This document shows, in pieces, positions 17,579 to 27,189 of a DNA stretch of 64,000 nt (the first letter of the stretch is position 1; every line of letters starts with the position of its first letter). This DNA comes from Sphingomonadaceae bacterium (GTDB taxonomy: Bacteria > Pseudomonadota > Alphaproteobacteria > Sphingomonadales > Sphingomonadaceae): NCBI GenBank assembly GCA_024236195.1, contig JACKKZ010000003.1:372001-436000 (forward strand), in the 5' to 3' direction. Below the pieces are notes generated by a model. That model did not search any database. It was not told where the DNA came from and was given only the letters and a program-made list of their open reading frames with translations. Both the position numbers and the translations under genes were made by a program.

Positions 17579-18720
17579 TGACTCCGGATCCCGTCCCAAG
17601 CATTAGAAAGCCGAGCACTGCCCAAAATTAGATTGACGACACGCTCCGACGTGTTGGTGATGCAATAATCGGGTGGGATCGGTTGTGCCAACCCGGCGGC
17701 TTCGCGGTCAGCGAATCCTCGCGTTACGGCAACGATGCCATCAAGGATCGTGTCGGGGTTCAGGCCCGTCATGATCAGGCAGCCGACATCCAGCCCCTCG
17801 GGCCGCTCTATGGCGTCACGGGTGGTGATCGCAGGGAATCCCAACATGGAGCTTTCCTCGGCGATCGTGCCGCTGTCGGAAATCGCGCAGAAGGCCCGCA
17901 TCTGAAGCTTGTTGTAGTCATGAAAACCGAACGGTTTCATCCATTGCACACGATCATCCAGAGCCACATCAGTCAGCGCGTCCAGTCGTTTGCGTGTGCG
18001 CGGATGGGTCGAAACAATGATCGGCTTGTCGAACTGCGCTGCAATCCGGTTTAGTGCATCCACCAAAGCCGATAGTCGGTCGGCACTGTCGACGTTCTCT
18101 TCACGGTGCAGCGAGACGATGAAATAGCCTCGCTCGTTCAATCCAAGCTTCGATACCACATCTGAAGCTTCGATCCGCTTGCGGTAATGATCCAGCACTT
18201 CGCGCATCGGCGAACCGGTCAGGTAGATACGACGATGCTGGACGCCCTCCGACAACAGGTGCCGCCGCGCGTGCTCCGTATAGACTAGGTTGAAATCGGC
18301 GATATGATCCACGAGCTTGCGATTGGTTTCCTCGGGGACATTTCGGTCGAAGGACCTGTTGCCGGCTTCCATGTGGTAGACCGGGATCTTCATGCGCCGC
18401 GCCATGATCGCCGAAATCGCCGAGTTGGTGTCACCCAGAACCAAAACCGCATCAGGGCGTTCCTCGGCCAGCACCTTCTCACTTTCTGACAAGATCTTTC
18501 CAAGTGTCTCGCCCAGCGTGCCGCCCCCGGTGCCGAGGAAATGGTTGGGCTTTCGCACCCCGAGGTCTTCAAAGAACACCTCGTTCAGCTCATAGTCCCA
18601 ATTTTGCCCGGTATGCACGATCACTTGGTCGGTGAAATCGTCGAGTCGAGCCATGACGCGGGACAGACGGATAATCTCGGGCCGCGTGCCGAGAATGGTC
18701 ATAACCTTGAGCCGTTTCAT
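17575..18720 (-). CDS. UDP-sugar 2-epimerase, FnlC/CapG/WbjD type
   Basis: A 381-residue non-hydrolysing UDP-GlcNAc 2-epimerase family protein: MTILGTRPEIIRLSRVMARL, VIVHTGQNWDYELN, VLGDTNSAISA, MEAGNRSFDRNVPEETNRK and SLHREENVDSADR. The HTGQNWDYELNEVFF form and the position after FnlA- and FnlB-type genes indicate the C-2 epimerisation that completes UDP-N-acetyl-L-fucosamine. Stop and start overlap the neighbours by 4 nt. Confidence 0.88.
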   Translation of the reverse strand: MKRLKVMTILGTRPEIIRLSRVMARLDDFTDQVIVHTGQNWDYELNEVFFEDLGVRKPNHFLGTGGGTLGETLGKILSESEKVLAEERPDAVLVLGDTNSAISAIMARRMKIPVYHMEAGNRSFDRNVPEETNRKLVDHIADFNLVYTEHARRHLLSEGVQHRRIYLTGSPMREVLDHYRKRIEASDVVSKLGLNERGYFIVSLHREENVDSADRLSALVDALNRIAAQFDKPIIVSTHPRTRKRLDALTDVALDDRVQWMKPFGFHDYNKLQMRAFCAISDSGTIAEESSMLGFPAITTRDAIERPEGLDVGCLIMTGLNPDTILDGIVAVTRGFADREAAGLAQPIPPDYCITNTSERVVNLILGSARLSNAWDGIRSQ

Positions 18721-19841
18721 TTTAGCACCTTATCAGCAAACGTGTCTGGGTTGGCCGGATCGAACAAATCATGAGTCCAGAACAAAGTCAGAAGCTCAGT
18801 GTCACCAGCATTCTCGATGGAGTGGGTGTGCAGCGTCGGCATATCGACTGGTGCTGGCGCATCGCCGGAAACCCTGTATTCCCAGACCTCATCGCTCAAC
18901 ACCTTGCGGATGCGGATTACCGCCTCGCCGCGGACAACGAGAAAGCGTTCGACCTTGTCCAGGTGGAAATGATTGCCGCGCGTGATCCCGGGTTGGGTGG
19001 TCGACAGGAAGGTCTGGCCTCCCCCACCGCCCTTGACCGCTTCGAACAGCGTGCCGCGCGCATCGGTATTCAGTTTGAGCTGCCGTGGAAACCCGTTCGG
19101 ATAGAGAGCGGCACGATAGCTGTTGAATAGGGCGACCTTGAAAGGATCACCAAGATTCGGATAGATGTTGGCCTGATAGTCGTCATGGAACTTTTTCAGG
19201 AGCGCAAAGAGGTCAGTCACCGCGATGTCATGCGCCTTAGGCCTCAAAGTGCCATTGTTGCTATCCTTGGCCGCCCCAAGCGCCGCCTCCGCCGCTGCAC
19301 CCGCATGCAACAATGCGACACGTCCGTCAGGGTTGATATCCGGCGTTTCGCCCGCAATCACTGCCTCGATGAAGGTCGCGGTGACGTTGTTGTAACGAGG
19401 GCGCGCGCATTCGCCGAAAATATGCGGCAGCACCATGTCAGTGTATCCGCCCCCAACTTGCGACAGCAGCTCGCCCGCAATACGCTTCGAGCGTCCATAG
19501 GGCGTGTCGCTCGCGGCATGCGTCGAGTTTGCGTAAACGATATGGGGCGTATTCTCGGCGGTCTTACACGCCTCTACCAACCGGGAAGCGATTGCAGGAT
19601 TGGCTGCCTCAACCTCGCCGTCAGGCGCGCGGTTGACGCCGGCGAAATGAAGCACTACCTGCGCCCCGTCGATCGCAGCCGCAAGGGTGGCGTCATCCTC
19701 AAAAGCGGTATGGTCGAGTGCAACGATATCGAAGGGCGCCGGTTCTCGCTTGAACGCTGCAGCGCAATTGGCGGCATGCAGCCGTGCATGAGCGTGCCAA
19801 CCTATGAGACCTTTCGCGCCAGTGATTACAATACGTTTCAT
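18717..19841 (-). CDS. Bifunctional SDR-cupin reductase, FnlB/CapF/WbjC type
   Basis: Starts at ATG 19841 (MKRIVITGAKGLIGWH), which overlaps the upstream stop by 4 nt; 374 residues. The N-terminal half is an NAD(P)-binding SDR domain (TGAKGLIG; YGRSKRIAGELL). The C-terminal third is a cupin (GNHFHLDKVERFLVVRGEAV and LHTHSIENAGDTELLTLFW). This fusion is diagnostic of CapF-type enzymes that epimerise and reduce the 4-keto intermediate made by CapE during UDP-L-FucNAc synthesis. Confidence 0.9.
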   Translation of the reverse strand: MKRIVITGAKGLIGWHAHARLHAANCAAAFKREPAPFDIVALDHTAFEDDATLAAAIDGAQVVLHFAGVNRAPDGEVEAANPAIASRLVEACKTAENTPHIVYANSTHAASDTPYGRSKRIAGELLSQVGGGYTDMVLPHIFGECARPRYNNVTATFIEAVIAGETPDINPDGRVALLHAGAAAEAALGAAKDSNNGTLRPKAHDIAVTDLFALLKKFHDDYQANIYPNLGDPFKVALFNSYRAALYPNGFPRQLKLNTDARGTLFEAVKGGGGGQTFLSTTQPGITRGNHFHLDKVERFLVVRGEAVIRIRKVLSDEVWEYRVSGDAPAPVDMPTLHTHSIENAGDTELLTLFWTHDLFDPANPDTFADKVLK

Positions 19842-20884
19842 CGCGCGTCGCTCCAACTCTTCAGCTCTGCCTGAACCTCAGGCAGAGTCAGTAGGAGTTC
19901 TTTCACAGAAGCGACATCCATCTGCTCCGTATTGTGAGAGTGGTAGTCATCGTGTTGCTTGAGGTCGGGCTCGCCTTCAGAGAAGTAGGGCTTGTAGTTC
20001 AGATCCCGCATATCAAGCATGATCCGATAATAGTCTCCCATATCCTCTGAGCTGCCAAGTTCCTGGGCGCTGGCCAGAGTCTCATAGAGTTTTTCGGCGT
20101 GGCGCCAGCCAATCACTTCTACTGGATGGTCAGGGACGCCGAATAACTCTTTCAAAGCTGTGACCAAGTCGGCAATTGTGGATGCCGGAGCCTTCTTAAT
20201 AAATAGATCGCCCTGGTTCGCGTTTTGAAAAGCATGGTGAACTAAGGCAACACTATACCGAAGTGGCATAAGGAAGCGCGTCATGGTCGGTTCCGTGATT
20301 GTAATCGGCTTGCCTGATTTAATCTGGCGCACGAAAAGCGGAATGGCCGATCCACGCGAGTACATCACGTTGCCATAGCGCACTGCCGAAATGATAGTAT
20401 CCCCATCCGGGCCCAGGGCTCTCGCTGCGGCCTGGGCCGTTTTCTCCATCAAGGCTTTTGTCATGCCCATTGCATTGACCGGAAATACGGCCTTATCGGT
20501 GGAGAGGCAAACAACACTGCGAACTTTTGATGTGATCGCGGATCGAATGACGTTCTCCGAGCCGATGATATTGGTCAGAGCAGCCTCATGAGGAAAGAAC
20601 TCACAGCTGGGAACCTGCTTAAGTGCAGCAGCATGGAAAATGGCATCCACACCCTGCACAGCACGATCAACGGCACCACGATCACGCACATCCCCGATGT
20701 AATAGCGGACCCGGTCATCACTCAGATCGTTTCTGAGCGCGTCCTGCTTTTCCTCGTCCCGCGAAATTATTCGGACTTCTTGGATACCGTCATCAAGAAG
20801 GTCCCGCAGCATCGTCTTGCCAAAGGATCCTGTACCACCAGTTATCAAGACACTTTTTGGTTTTTCTCGCATAATATTTGCCAT
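19838..20884 (-). CDS. UDP-GlcNAc 4,6-dehydratase/epimerase, FnlA/CapE/WbjB type
   Basis: A 348-residue SDR enzyme with the dinucleotide-binding motif GGTGSFGK (about residues 16-23), HAAALKQVPSCEF, and the active-site region STDKAVFPVNAMGMTKALME. The C-terminal region carries the CapE-type extension (KPYFSEGEPDLK). The start may be ATG 20884 or 20872. It is the first gene of the operon and makes the 4-keto sugar for UDP-L-FucNAc. The sequence upstream (20885-20945) is AT-richer and probably contains the promoter. Confidence 0.88.
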   Translation of the reverse strand: MANIMREKPKSVLITGGTGSFGKTMLRDLLDDGIQEVRIISRDEEKQDALRNDLSDDRVRYYIGDVRDRGAVDRAVQGVDAIFHAAALKQVPSCEFFPHEAALTNIIGSENVIRSAITSKVRSVVCLSTDKAVFPVNAMGMTKALMEKTAQAAARALGPDGDTIISAVRYGNVMYSRGSAIPLFVRQIKSGKPITITEPTMTRFLMPLRYSVALVHHAFQNANQGDLFIKKAPASTIADLVTALKELFGVPDHPVEVIGWRHAEKLYETLASAQELGSSEDMGDYYRIMLDMRDLNYKPYFSEGEPDLKQHDDYHSHNTEQMDVASVKELLLTLPEVQAELKSWSDAR

Positions 20885-21192
20885 TATTCTTTCCCAAAAA
20901 CTGTAAAGTTGTTGCGTTGCAAAAAGTATAATCTGTCAGGACTTTAGGGTCATGTGTTCAACATTGGGGAAATCGCCGATTATCAACTGCTCACCGCGCC
21001 CAGTGCCCCGCTCTGATGGCAGCAACGGTCCGATTACTTCCCTTGCTTTGTCCGATAAACCCGCGCGCGCCATGGCTACTTCCGCAAAAAGCAGCATTGA
21101 ACAAGCCGACGGCAGTTTTCGGTATCTCTACTGAGCTTTGGTCAACAGGGCCTAACCCGAAACGGTCTGAAATGCAGATGGCGGAGCAATCA
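20885..21192. other. Non-coding stretch upstream of the polysaccharide operon
   Basis: No convincing gene is seen on either strand. The AT-rich part next to 20884 is the likely promoter region of the operon. A short segment near 21138-21152 (GGTCAACAGGGCCTAA) resembles the tail of the IS5 transposase remnant at 8655-8674 and could be a trace of a lost element; the match is too short to be certain. Confidence 0.4.
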
Positions 21193-21402
21193 CTACCAAG
21201 CATCAAAAAAAGGATCGAACATCCTTTCATCAGAGCGATGAACATCAATATCAGTCCGCGAATTACCCCTTTCAAAAATGTATAAGACTTCATCTTTCGA
21301 TAACGAAAATTCATATACGATCATTTCGATCAAATCTATTGCCTTCCTTTTTGATACTTTCTCAACATTAATCAAATTTTTGCACTCTTTTTCGAAAAGC
21401 AT
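21193..21402 (-). CDS. Small hypothetical protein
   Basis: A 69-residue frame from ATG 21402 (MLFEKECKNLINVEKVSKRK) with a good AAGGGA ribosome-binding site 8 nt upstream. The predicted product is charged and soluble, without recognisable motifs, and the DNA is AT-richer than its neighbours. I do not recognise a family. It lies between the dehydratase gene and the polysaccharide operon and could be a remnant of a transferred segment. Confidence 0.35.
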   Translation of the reverse strand: MLFEKECKNLINVEKVSKRKAIDLIEMIVYEFSLSKDEVLYIFERGNSRTDIDVHRSDERMFDPFFDAW

Positions 21403-21541
21403 TTAACAATCCCTTCGCTCTCAATCCAGCGGGCAGGTTAAAAGAGACTTTATTAAATGATTGGCCTCACCACCTATGCACTGGCGACCTATTTCACTCC
21501 GATCAGTTTCTGCATCTATAAAAATCTTTGTCCACCAGTTG

Positions 21542-23479
21542 CTAGCTCCCAAAACCGACTACCAACTTGGCAAGCTTGCCCCGCAAGCCAACCACATTCC
21601 CCTGCGTTCTCATGACCTGAATTTCTCTCAGATCAGTCATTAGGGATGACCATGTTTTGCAAGCCTCATTAGCCTGGAAAATTCGAATATGCGACGTTGG
21701 TCGGGCCTCAGCATCAATAAGCAACTCCTCATAGAGCTTCTCACCGGGCCGCAATCCGGTCTCAACTATCTCTATGTCCCCTTGGGGATTACTGTCACTG
21801 CGGACCGTGCGCCCCGACAATCGAACCATTGTCTCCGCAAGCTCACTAATCCGAATTGGCTCACCCATATCGAGCAGATAGACTTCGCCACCCACTGCCA
21901 TGGCACCAGCCTGAATCACCAATTCAGCAGCTTCTGGAATAGTCATGAAATAGCGCGTAATGTCGCGGTGCGTTAACGTGATGGGTCCACCAAGTTCGAT
22001 CTGCTTGCGAAAGCGAGGCACAACAGATCCAGACGATCCCAGAACATTGCCGAAACGAACCATCGAGTAAATGGTCGAGCAATCATCTTCTTGTGCCAAT
22101 GCCTGAAGGATGAGCTCACACACACGCTTCGAGGCACCCATGACATTGGTCGGGCGAACAGCTTTGTCAGTGCTGACCAAAATGAAGCGCTCCACACCAG
22201 TATCGCGAGCTGCCAGCGCGCAATTCAACGTCCCAAGGACGTTGTTGCCAACACCAGCAACAACATTGGCTTCAACCATAGGTACATGTTTGTATGCCGC
22301 CGCATGATAGACCGTGTCTGGCTCATGTTTGGCAAAAATACGCTGGACGGACTGTTTGTTATCGACTGAGGCAAGTTCAGTCACAATTTCGACCTCGATG
22401 CCCTCAGGATTTGCACCGCTCTCACGGACTTCCTGATCAATCTGGTAAAGGGCCGCCTCACTCATATCCAGCAGGACCAGTTTTAGCGGCCCCAGCTTCA
22501 CAATTTGTCGCGCCAACTCGCTCCCGATCGAACCACCGGCTCCCGTTACCAGAACGGATTTCCCAGTGACTGCCATGTGAAGGAGTTCAGGATCAGGGGC
22601 CACTGGATCTCGGCTAAGCAGTTCGGTGACGTCGACCTCTCGAAGGTCATTGAGCGAGACACGGCCGTCAACAATCTCGTTGATGCCCGGAAGCGTCAGT
22701 ACGTTGACTCCGTGCCGCTGCACATGCTCGATGATCTTGGCTCGTTTCGACCGTGACAAACTCGGCATTGCCAAAAATACGATCTCAGCCTCTTGCTCTT
22801 CAAGCAAGGTCTCCAATTCAGAAGAGGGATATATCGGCACGCCTTCAAGCCGACTGCGGATCAGGACCGGATCGTCATCTATATACGCAATGAGACGATA
22901 ATTCTGCTCATGGGCGATTGAAGAAGCGAGCTGTCGCCCGGCTGATCCCGCGCCAAAAATCACCACCCGCCGCTGAGAAGCTTTCTCCCCAAATATGTCC
23001 ACCAGAAGATATCGCGCAAGCACACGAGACAAAGCGATCAATACAAGGAAGACCAATGGGAAAATAACGCTCAAGGTGCGCGGGACACCAGGAGAACCGT
23101 ACACCCCGAAAATGACGATGTTCGGAATGCTGAGGCCAAGGCAAGCCAAAGCAACCTGGCCCATTCCACGCGTCCCATGAAAGCGGAAAAGGTTCGAATA
23201 AATCCTGCTCAAGATGAAGATCGGCACAAACAGAGCAACTTCGACACCGAAGACGAGCAGGATGGGCTTGGAATAGATATCCCAATAGCCAAGGCGAAGA
23301 GAAAAGGCGGTGATGACAGCGACAAAGCACAAGGCAATATCGACCAGAAGCACGGCCGCCTGCTTGTATTTCCTCTCCGCTTGAAGAAGCCGCGCAGAAG
23401 ATTCGCGCAAGAATCTCAATGCCGACTGCGTGAGCTTGTCAAACATGTGAAGCAACTCCTGCACCGCGACTGCCTTCAC
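21542..23479 (-). CDS. Membrane-bound nucleotide-sugar 4,6-dehydratase, WbpM/CapD type
   Basis: A 645-residue protein. Four membrane segments occupy about residues 40-160 (AAVLLVDIALCFVAVITAFS, then VALFVPIFILSRIY, and two more). A first Rossmann fold has GAGSAGRQLA at 176-185, and the catalytic SDR domain starts with VTGAGGSIGSELARQ at about 311. HAAAYKHVPMVE and STDKAVRPTNVMGASK mark the active site. The family converts UDP-GlcNAc to UDP-4-keto-6-deoxy-GlcNAc, the substrate for the aminotransferase at 15561. An alternative start is ATG 23446 (MFDKLTQSAL). Confidence 0.9.
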   Translation of the reverse strand: MKAVAVQELLHMFDKLTQSALRFLRESSARLLQAERKYKQAAVLLVDIALCFVAVITAFSLRLGYWDIYSKPILLVFGVEVALFVPIFILSRIYSNLFRFHGTRGMGQVALACLGLSIPNIVIFGVYGSPGVPRTLSVIFPLVFLVLIALSRVLARYLLVDIFGEKASQRRVVIFGAGSAGRQLASSIAHEQNYRLIAYIDDDPVLIRSRLEGVPIYPSSELETLLEEQEAEIVFLAMPSLSRSKRAKIIEHVQRHGVNVLTLPGINEIVDGRVSLNDLREVDVTELLSRDPVAPDPELLHMAVTGKSVLVTGAGGSIGSELARQIVKLGPLKLVLLDMSEAALYQIDQEVRESGANPEGIEVEIVTELASVDNKQSVQRIFAKHEPDTVYHAAAYKHVPMVEANVVAGVGNNVLGTLNCALAARDTGVERFILVSTDKAVRPTNVMGASKRVCELILQALAQEDDCSTIYSMVRFGNVLGSSGSVVPRFRKQIELGGPITLTHRDITRYFMTIPEAAELVIQAGAMAVGGEVYLLDMGEPIRISELAETMVRLSGRTVRSDSNPQGDIEIVETGLRPGEKLYEELLIDAEARPTSHIRIFQANEACKTWSSLMTDLREIQVMRTQGNVVGLRGKLAKLVVGFGS

Positions 23480-23547
23480 ATAGAATATCCTCTACCCTGC
23501 AGACATGCCCCAAGCAGGGCAATTCTTCTATTCCAGCACCCATGGCC

Positions 23548-25371
23548 TTATTCCACCGTCACTGACTTGGCGAGGTTGCGCGGCTGGTCCACATCTGTGC
23601 CCTTTACCACCGCCACGTGGTAAGCCAAAAGTTGGATTGGCACACTGTATACCAACGGCGCAATGAGCGGATGAACTTCCGGCATATGCACCAGACCAAT
23701 GCAGTCCTCCCCGGCAGTCTCAATCCCATCGCCATCACTAATCAGCACCACCTTGCCGCCGCGCGCGCGAACTTCCTGCATGTTGGAGACAGTCTTCTCG
23801 AACAGTGGGCCGCTGGGGGCGAGGACGATCACTGGCACAGCTTCATCGATCAAGGCGATGGGGCCATGTTTCATCTCGCCCGAAGCATAACCCTCCGCGT
23901 GGATATAACTGATTTCCTTGAGCTTTAATGCCCCTTCAAGTGCCAGCGGATAATCCTGCCCACGTCCAAGATATAGCACGTCGCGCGCCGGGGCGATGTG
24001 ATGCGCCATAGCAGCAATTTCGTCATCATAGCCGAGCGCCGCGTTGAGCATGGCGGGCGCTTCCATCAGGTGATCGACCACCTCCGCCTCTTCTTCGCGG
24101 CTCATCATGCCCCGCTTCACCGCCATATGCGCTGCCAGTGCGGCGAGCACAGCAAGCTGGCAGGTAAAAGCCTTGGTACTGGCAACGCCGATTTCCGGCC
24201 CGGCATGGGTTGGCAGCAGCAAATCCGCCTCGCGTGCCATGGAGCTGGTGGGGACGTTGACCACGACAGCGATCTTCTGCCCGTTTGCCTTGCAGTGCCG
24301 CAGCGCTGCGAGCGTATCTGCTGTCTCCCCGCTCTGCGAGATGAACAGCGCCAGCCCGCCCGGCTCCAGCACCGGATCGCGGTATCGGAATTCGCTTGCT
24401 ACATCGATATCGACAGGCAGGCGTGCGAACTGTTCGAACCAGTATTTGGCAACCATCCCGGCGTAGTAGGATGTACCGCAAGCAACGATGGTTACGCGGC
24501 GGATTTCCGACAGGTCGATATCCATGTCCGGCAAAGCGACCGAGCGGTCGACCTGGCGGATATAGCTCTGCAAGGTTTGCGCAACGACAGTCGGCTGCTC
24601 GAAAATTTCCTTCTGCATGAAGTGGCGGAAATTCCCCTTCTCCACTGCAGCAGCTGACGCACCTGAGGTCGTGACTTCACGCTCGACCGGATTGTTATCC
24701 GCATCATAGACCTGTGCCCCGGCGCGCTGCACGACAATCCAGTCACCCTCTTCGAGATAGGTGATCTGCTGCGTCAGCGGGGCAAGCGCCAGTGCGTCAG
24801 AACCAAGAAAAGTCTCGCCGTCACCAAAACCCAGCACCAGCGGTGAACCGAGCCGCGCGCCGATCAGCATGTCGGGGTGGCTGCGGAAGGCGATTGCCAG
24901 CGCAAAGGCCCCGCGCAAGCGCGGCAAGACAGCCTTCACGGCCTCTTCCGGGGTTGCGCCCTGCTCTACCTGTTCGGAAACAAGATGCGCGACGACTTCA
25001 CTGTCAGTCTCGCTTTCAAACACGCGTCCCCGCTCTTCAAGTTCGTTACGCAGCTCGCGGAAGTTCTCGATGATGCCATTATGCACCAATGCGACTTCGG
25101 CTGTGGCATGCGGGTGCGCATTGTTGGCAGTCGGCGCGCCATGGGTCGCCCAACGCGTGTGGGCAATCCCGACATTGCCGGGCGCATCATTCACTGCCAG
25201 TTCCTTGGCGAGGTTGGCCAGCTTGCCTTCCGCGCGGCGGCGTACCAGTTGACCGCCATGCAGTGTACAGACCCCGGCACTGTCATAGCCGCGATATTCC
25301 ATCCGACGCAGGCCATCAACCAGACGGTCAGTGACTTCTTCCTTGCCGACAATGCCAATAATTCCGCACAT
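23548..25371 (-). CDS. glmS: Glutamine-fructose-6-phosphate aminotransferase (isomerizing)
   Basis: Starts at ATG 25371 (MCGIIGIVGKEEVTDRL), placing the catalytic N-terminal cysteine at residue 2; 607 residues, the usual length. The glutaminase domain shows YRGYDSAGVCT and HTRWATHGAPTANNAHPH. Two SIS isomerase domains follow (ACGTSYYAGMVAKYWFEQ; STKAFTCQLAVLAALAAH), and the protein ends PRNLAKSVTVE. It makes glucosamine-6-phosphate for peptidoglycan, LPS and the UDP-GlcNAc-derived sugars of the neighbouring operon. No glmS ribozyme or RBS peculiarity is evident. Confidence 0.97.
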   Translation of the reverse strand: MCGIIGIVGKEEVTDRLVDGLRRMEYRGYDSAGVCTLHGGQLVRRRAEGKLANLAKELAVNDAPGNVGIAHTRWATHGAPTANNAHPHATAEVALVHNGIIENFRELRNELEERGRVFESETDSEVVAHLVSEQVEQGATPEEAVKAVLPRLRGAFALAIAFRSHPDMLIGARLGSPLVLGFGDGETFLGSDALALAPLTQQITYLEEGDWIVVQRAGAQVYDADNNPVEREVTTSGASAAAVEKGNFRHFMQKEIFEQPTVVAQTLQSYIRQVDRSVALPDMDIDLSEIRRVTIVACGTSYYAGMVAKYWFEQFARLPVDIDVASEFRYRDPVLEPGGLALFISQSGETADTLAALRHCKANGQKIAVVVNVPTSSMAREADLLLPTHAGPEIGVASTKAFTCQLAVLAALAAHMAVKRGMMSREEEAEVVDHLMEAPAMLNAALGYDDEIAAMAHHIAPARDVLYLGRGQDYPLALEGALKLKEISYIHAEGYASGEMKHGPIALIDEAVPVIVLAPSGPLFEKTVSNMQEVRARGGKVVLISDGDGIETAGEDCIGLVHMPEVHPLIAPLVYSVPIQLLAYHVAVVKGTDVDQPRNLAKSVTVE

Positions 25372-26151
25372 AATCCCTTGTCGATCCCTGACACTCGTCG
25401 GTTCAATTTTTCGCACCAGAAGCCAAAGCTTCGGCATTATGCGCTGCAATAGTCACCGCATGCTTGGCAACACAAACCATATTTGCGGTGCAGCAATTGC
25501 GATGAATTGTGACAATTCAGCTTCTGCAACAAGCTTGAGTGGGCATACTGGTTGCTCATCGTTCTTGCAGCCCGGGCCGACCAGCGGCACAGATATGAGA
25601 ACTCCTTATCGCAGAGGTTTAGAGGCTAACGGAGCATTGCTCCCGCCGTTTCGTGTAAGCCAAAATACACATCATCAAACATCTCTCCCCTACCAGTGGC
25701 CTGCGCGCCCCTGACTTATAATCCAACAGCAGAGCGACCCGAAGCTGGCCTGGAATGCGATGCGAGTTACGTGTTTTCACTTATGCATAGGCGGAGCGTC
25801 TCATACAGCCAGATGTAAAATGCGCAAACAAATTTTCGCAAGTGCAGCATAGCACGCCAGCGGCTCATATTTCCAAAGAAGGGGTCTTCGTCCACTGGAT
25901 GGACTACGAACCAAGCCCCTTTCCTGGCTTGATCGGCAGCTTGAGCCAATCAATTGGTGGCAAATTGCGAAACCCTCCGAAAGCCGAATTGTCTCATTGC
26001 GCCGGCGAGAAGCTGAACCGCTCCACTCTGTGTCACGAATGGATGACCTGAGCGCAGTTCCGATGCCAAGCACAAATCCATCCACTGGGAAATGCACATC
26101 CTGAAAGGACTAAGACATCCGGCCTTAAAGCAAAAATTCGACTGGATAGTC
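25372..26151. other. Long gene-poor stretch
   Basis: No frame in these 780 bases has convincing coding character. Frames on the minus strand at 25801-26097 lack recognisable composition. No strong terminator, RNA gene or repeat was noticed. It may hold the glmS promoter near 25372 and otherwise eroded sequence. Confidence 0.4.
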
Positions 26152-26460
26152 TCATTCCAGCTCGCGATGCTGGCGAAACCAGCCTGCCATTATTCGGGCG
26201 ACCGACAACACCAATAGCGCAATGCTCGCGACTATGCTGTCCAGCAGGAAATCCGACCGTTGCACCGCTCGCCCAAAGGGCATTGTCCATTGAAGCGCTT
26301 CAATTGCCGCTCCGAACAGCACCAATCCTCGCCACAGAAGAGCAATGCCGAGCCTTGGGAATGCGAAAAATGCCAGCGATGTCAGGAGCCCGAATGCCAG
26401 CCCATGTGGCAAACCGCCAGAAATGTAGGAAGGAGCAATCTTGACGGGCCAAAGGGCCAA
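26152..26460 (-). CDS. VanZ-like small membrane protein
   Basis: About 100 residues with three hydrophobic helices and the VanZ-like pattern HGLAFGLLTSLAFFAFPR, then FGAAIEALQWTMPFGRAVQR and DFLLDSIVASIALLVL. The only near start is TTG at 26460, yet the frame stays open upstream for about 35 codons (including QYLFFILLIVTLIL, a likely first helix) without ATG or GTG. The true start is therefore uncertain, or the gene has lost its 5' end. The function of VanZ-like proteins in Gram-negatives is unknown. Confidence 0.5.
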   Translation of the reverse strand: MALWPVKIAPSYISGGLPHGLAFGLLTSLAFFAFPRLGIALLWRGLVLFGAAIEALQWTMPFGRAVQRSDFLLDSIVASIALLVLSVARIMAGWFRQHRELE

Positions 26461-26721
26461 TATGAGCGTTACAATGAGCAGAATAAAAAACAGGTACTGG
26501 CAGACTTTTGCACGATGAATGGCAGCGCGTTCGTCAATGTCGGCAAGGTAGTCAAGCGTTTGGAAGAAGCCTCAATCCGATGCCTGATTGAGGCTCCTCT
26601 CTGCACACAAGGAACGGTCACACATTCAAAGCGCACTGAACGTACCATGCAACCCGGATTATCCTGCGTCGATCTGCAAGACACCTCCAGCCCACCTTGA
26701 GCGGGAACCTATACAGCGAGG

Positions 26722-26934
26722 TCAATCCTGCAAGTGCCCGCATCTCGGCTCTTCGGTCCGGAATATAAGCGCGGCCAAGCCGATGAGGATTGCAGCCAAC
26801 CCCACCAGTGGCTGGAGCACCATCAAGACTGAACCGTCAAAGAAATCCCCATGCAAGATCACATCCGCACAGAGAGCGAAGCCAGCTGTTAGCAGCAACG
26901 TGGCCGCAGCAGCAATTATTCTCCCGCGCATCAA
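26722..26934 (-). CDS. Small membrane protein, unknown
   Basis: A 70-residue frame (MMRGRIIAAAATLLLTAGFA) with two clear hydrophobic helices, the second around LMVLQPLVGLAAILIGLAAL, and a short polar tail. Composition and topology look like a genuine small inner-membrane protein, but no family is recognised. It is co-oriented with the VanZ-like gene but separated by 261 nt. Confidence 0.4.
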   Translation of the reverse strand: MMRGRIIAAAATLLLTAGFALCADVILHGDFFDGSVLMVLQPLVGLAAILIGLAALIFRTEEPRCGHLQD

Positions 26935-27189
26935 TGTCCCCCTTCTGGCCGATAGTATCCACGTCAGGGCTACGAGCCAATATGTATTTGCACCTAGCCT
27001 GCTCCTCGGTCACACGATGGCATTTGCAAGCATTTAAATGCTACCGCACCGCTATAGGGATCGATCTGCCAACTCGGGAACGAAGCAACTCCACACCTCC
27101 CCAAACGAACCGAGGGGCCAGGCAGGGTCTATTAGAGGTCATATCTTTTCACTCCACAAAGCCGCTATTTCTCTTCATACTCCTTCTCC

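Noticed and set aside
21130..21155. Possible IS5 transposase tail
   Set aside because: The match to the remnant at 8655-8674 is only about 15-18 bases with no adjoining similarity; too short to annotate.
25801..26097. Minus-strand frame of 98 codons in the gene-poor stretch
   Set aside because: Amino-acid composition (many Ser, Arg, Cys) and lack of a good start site do not look like a protein.
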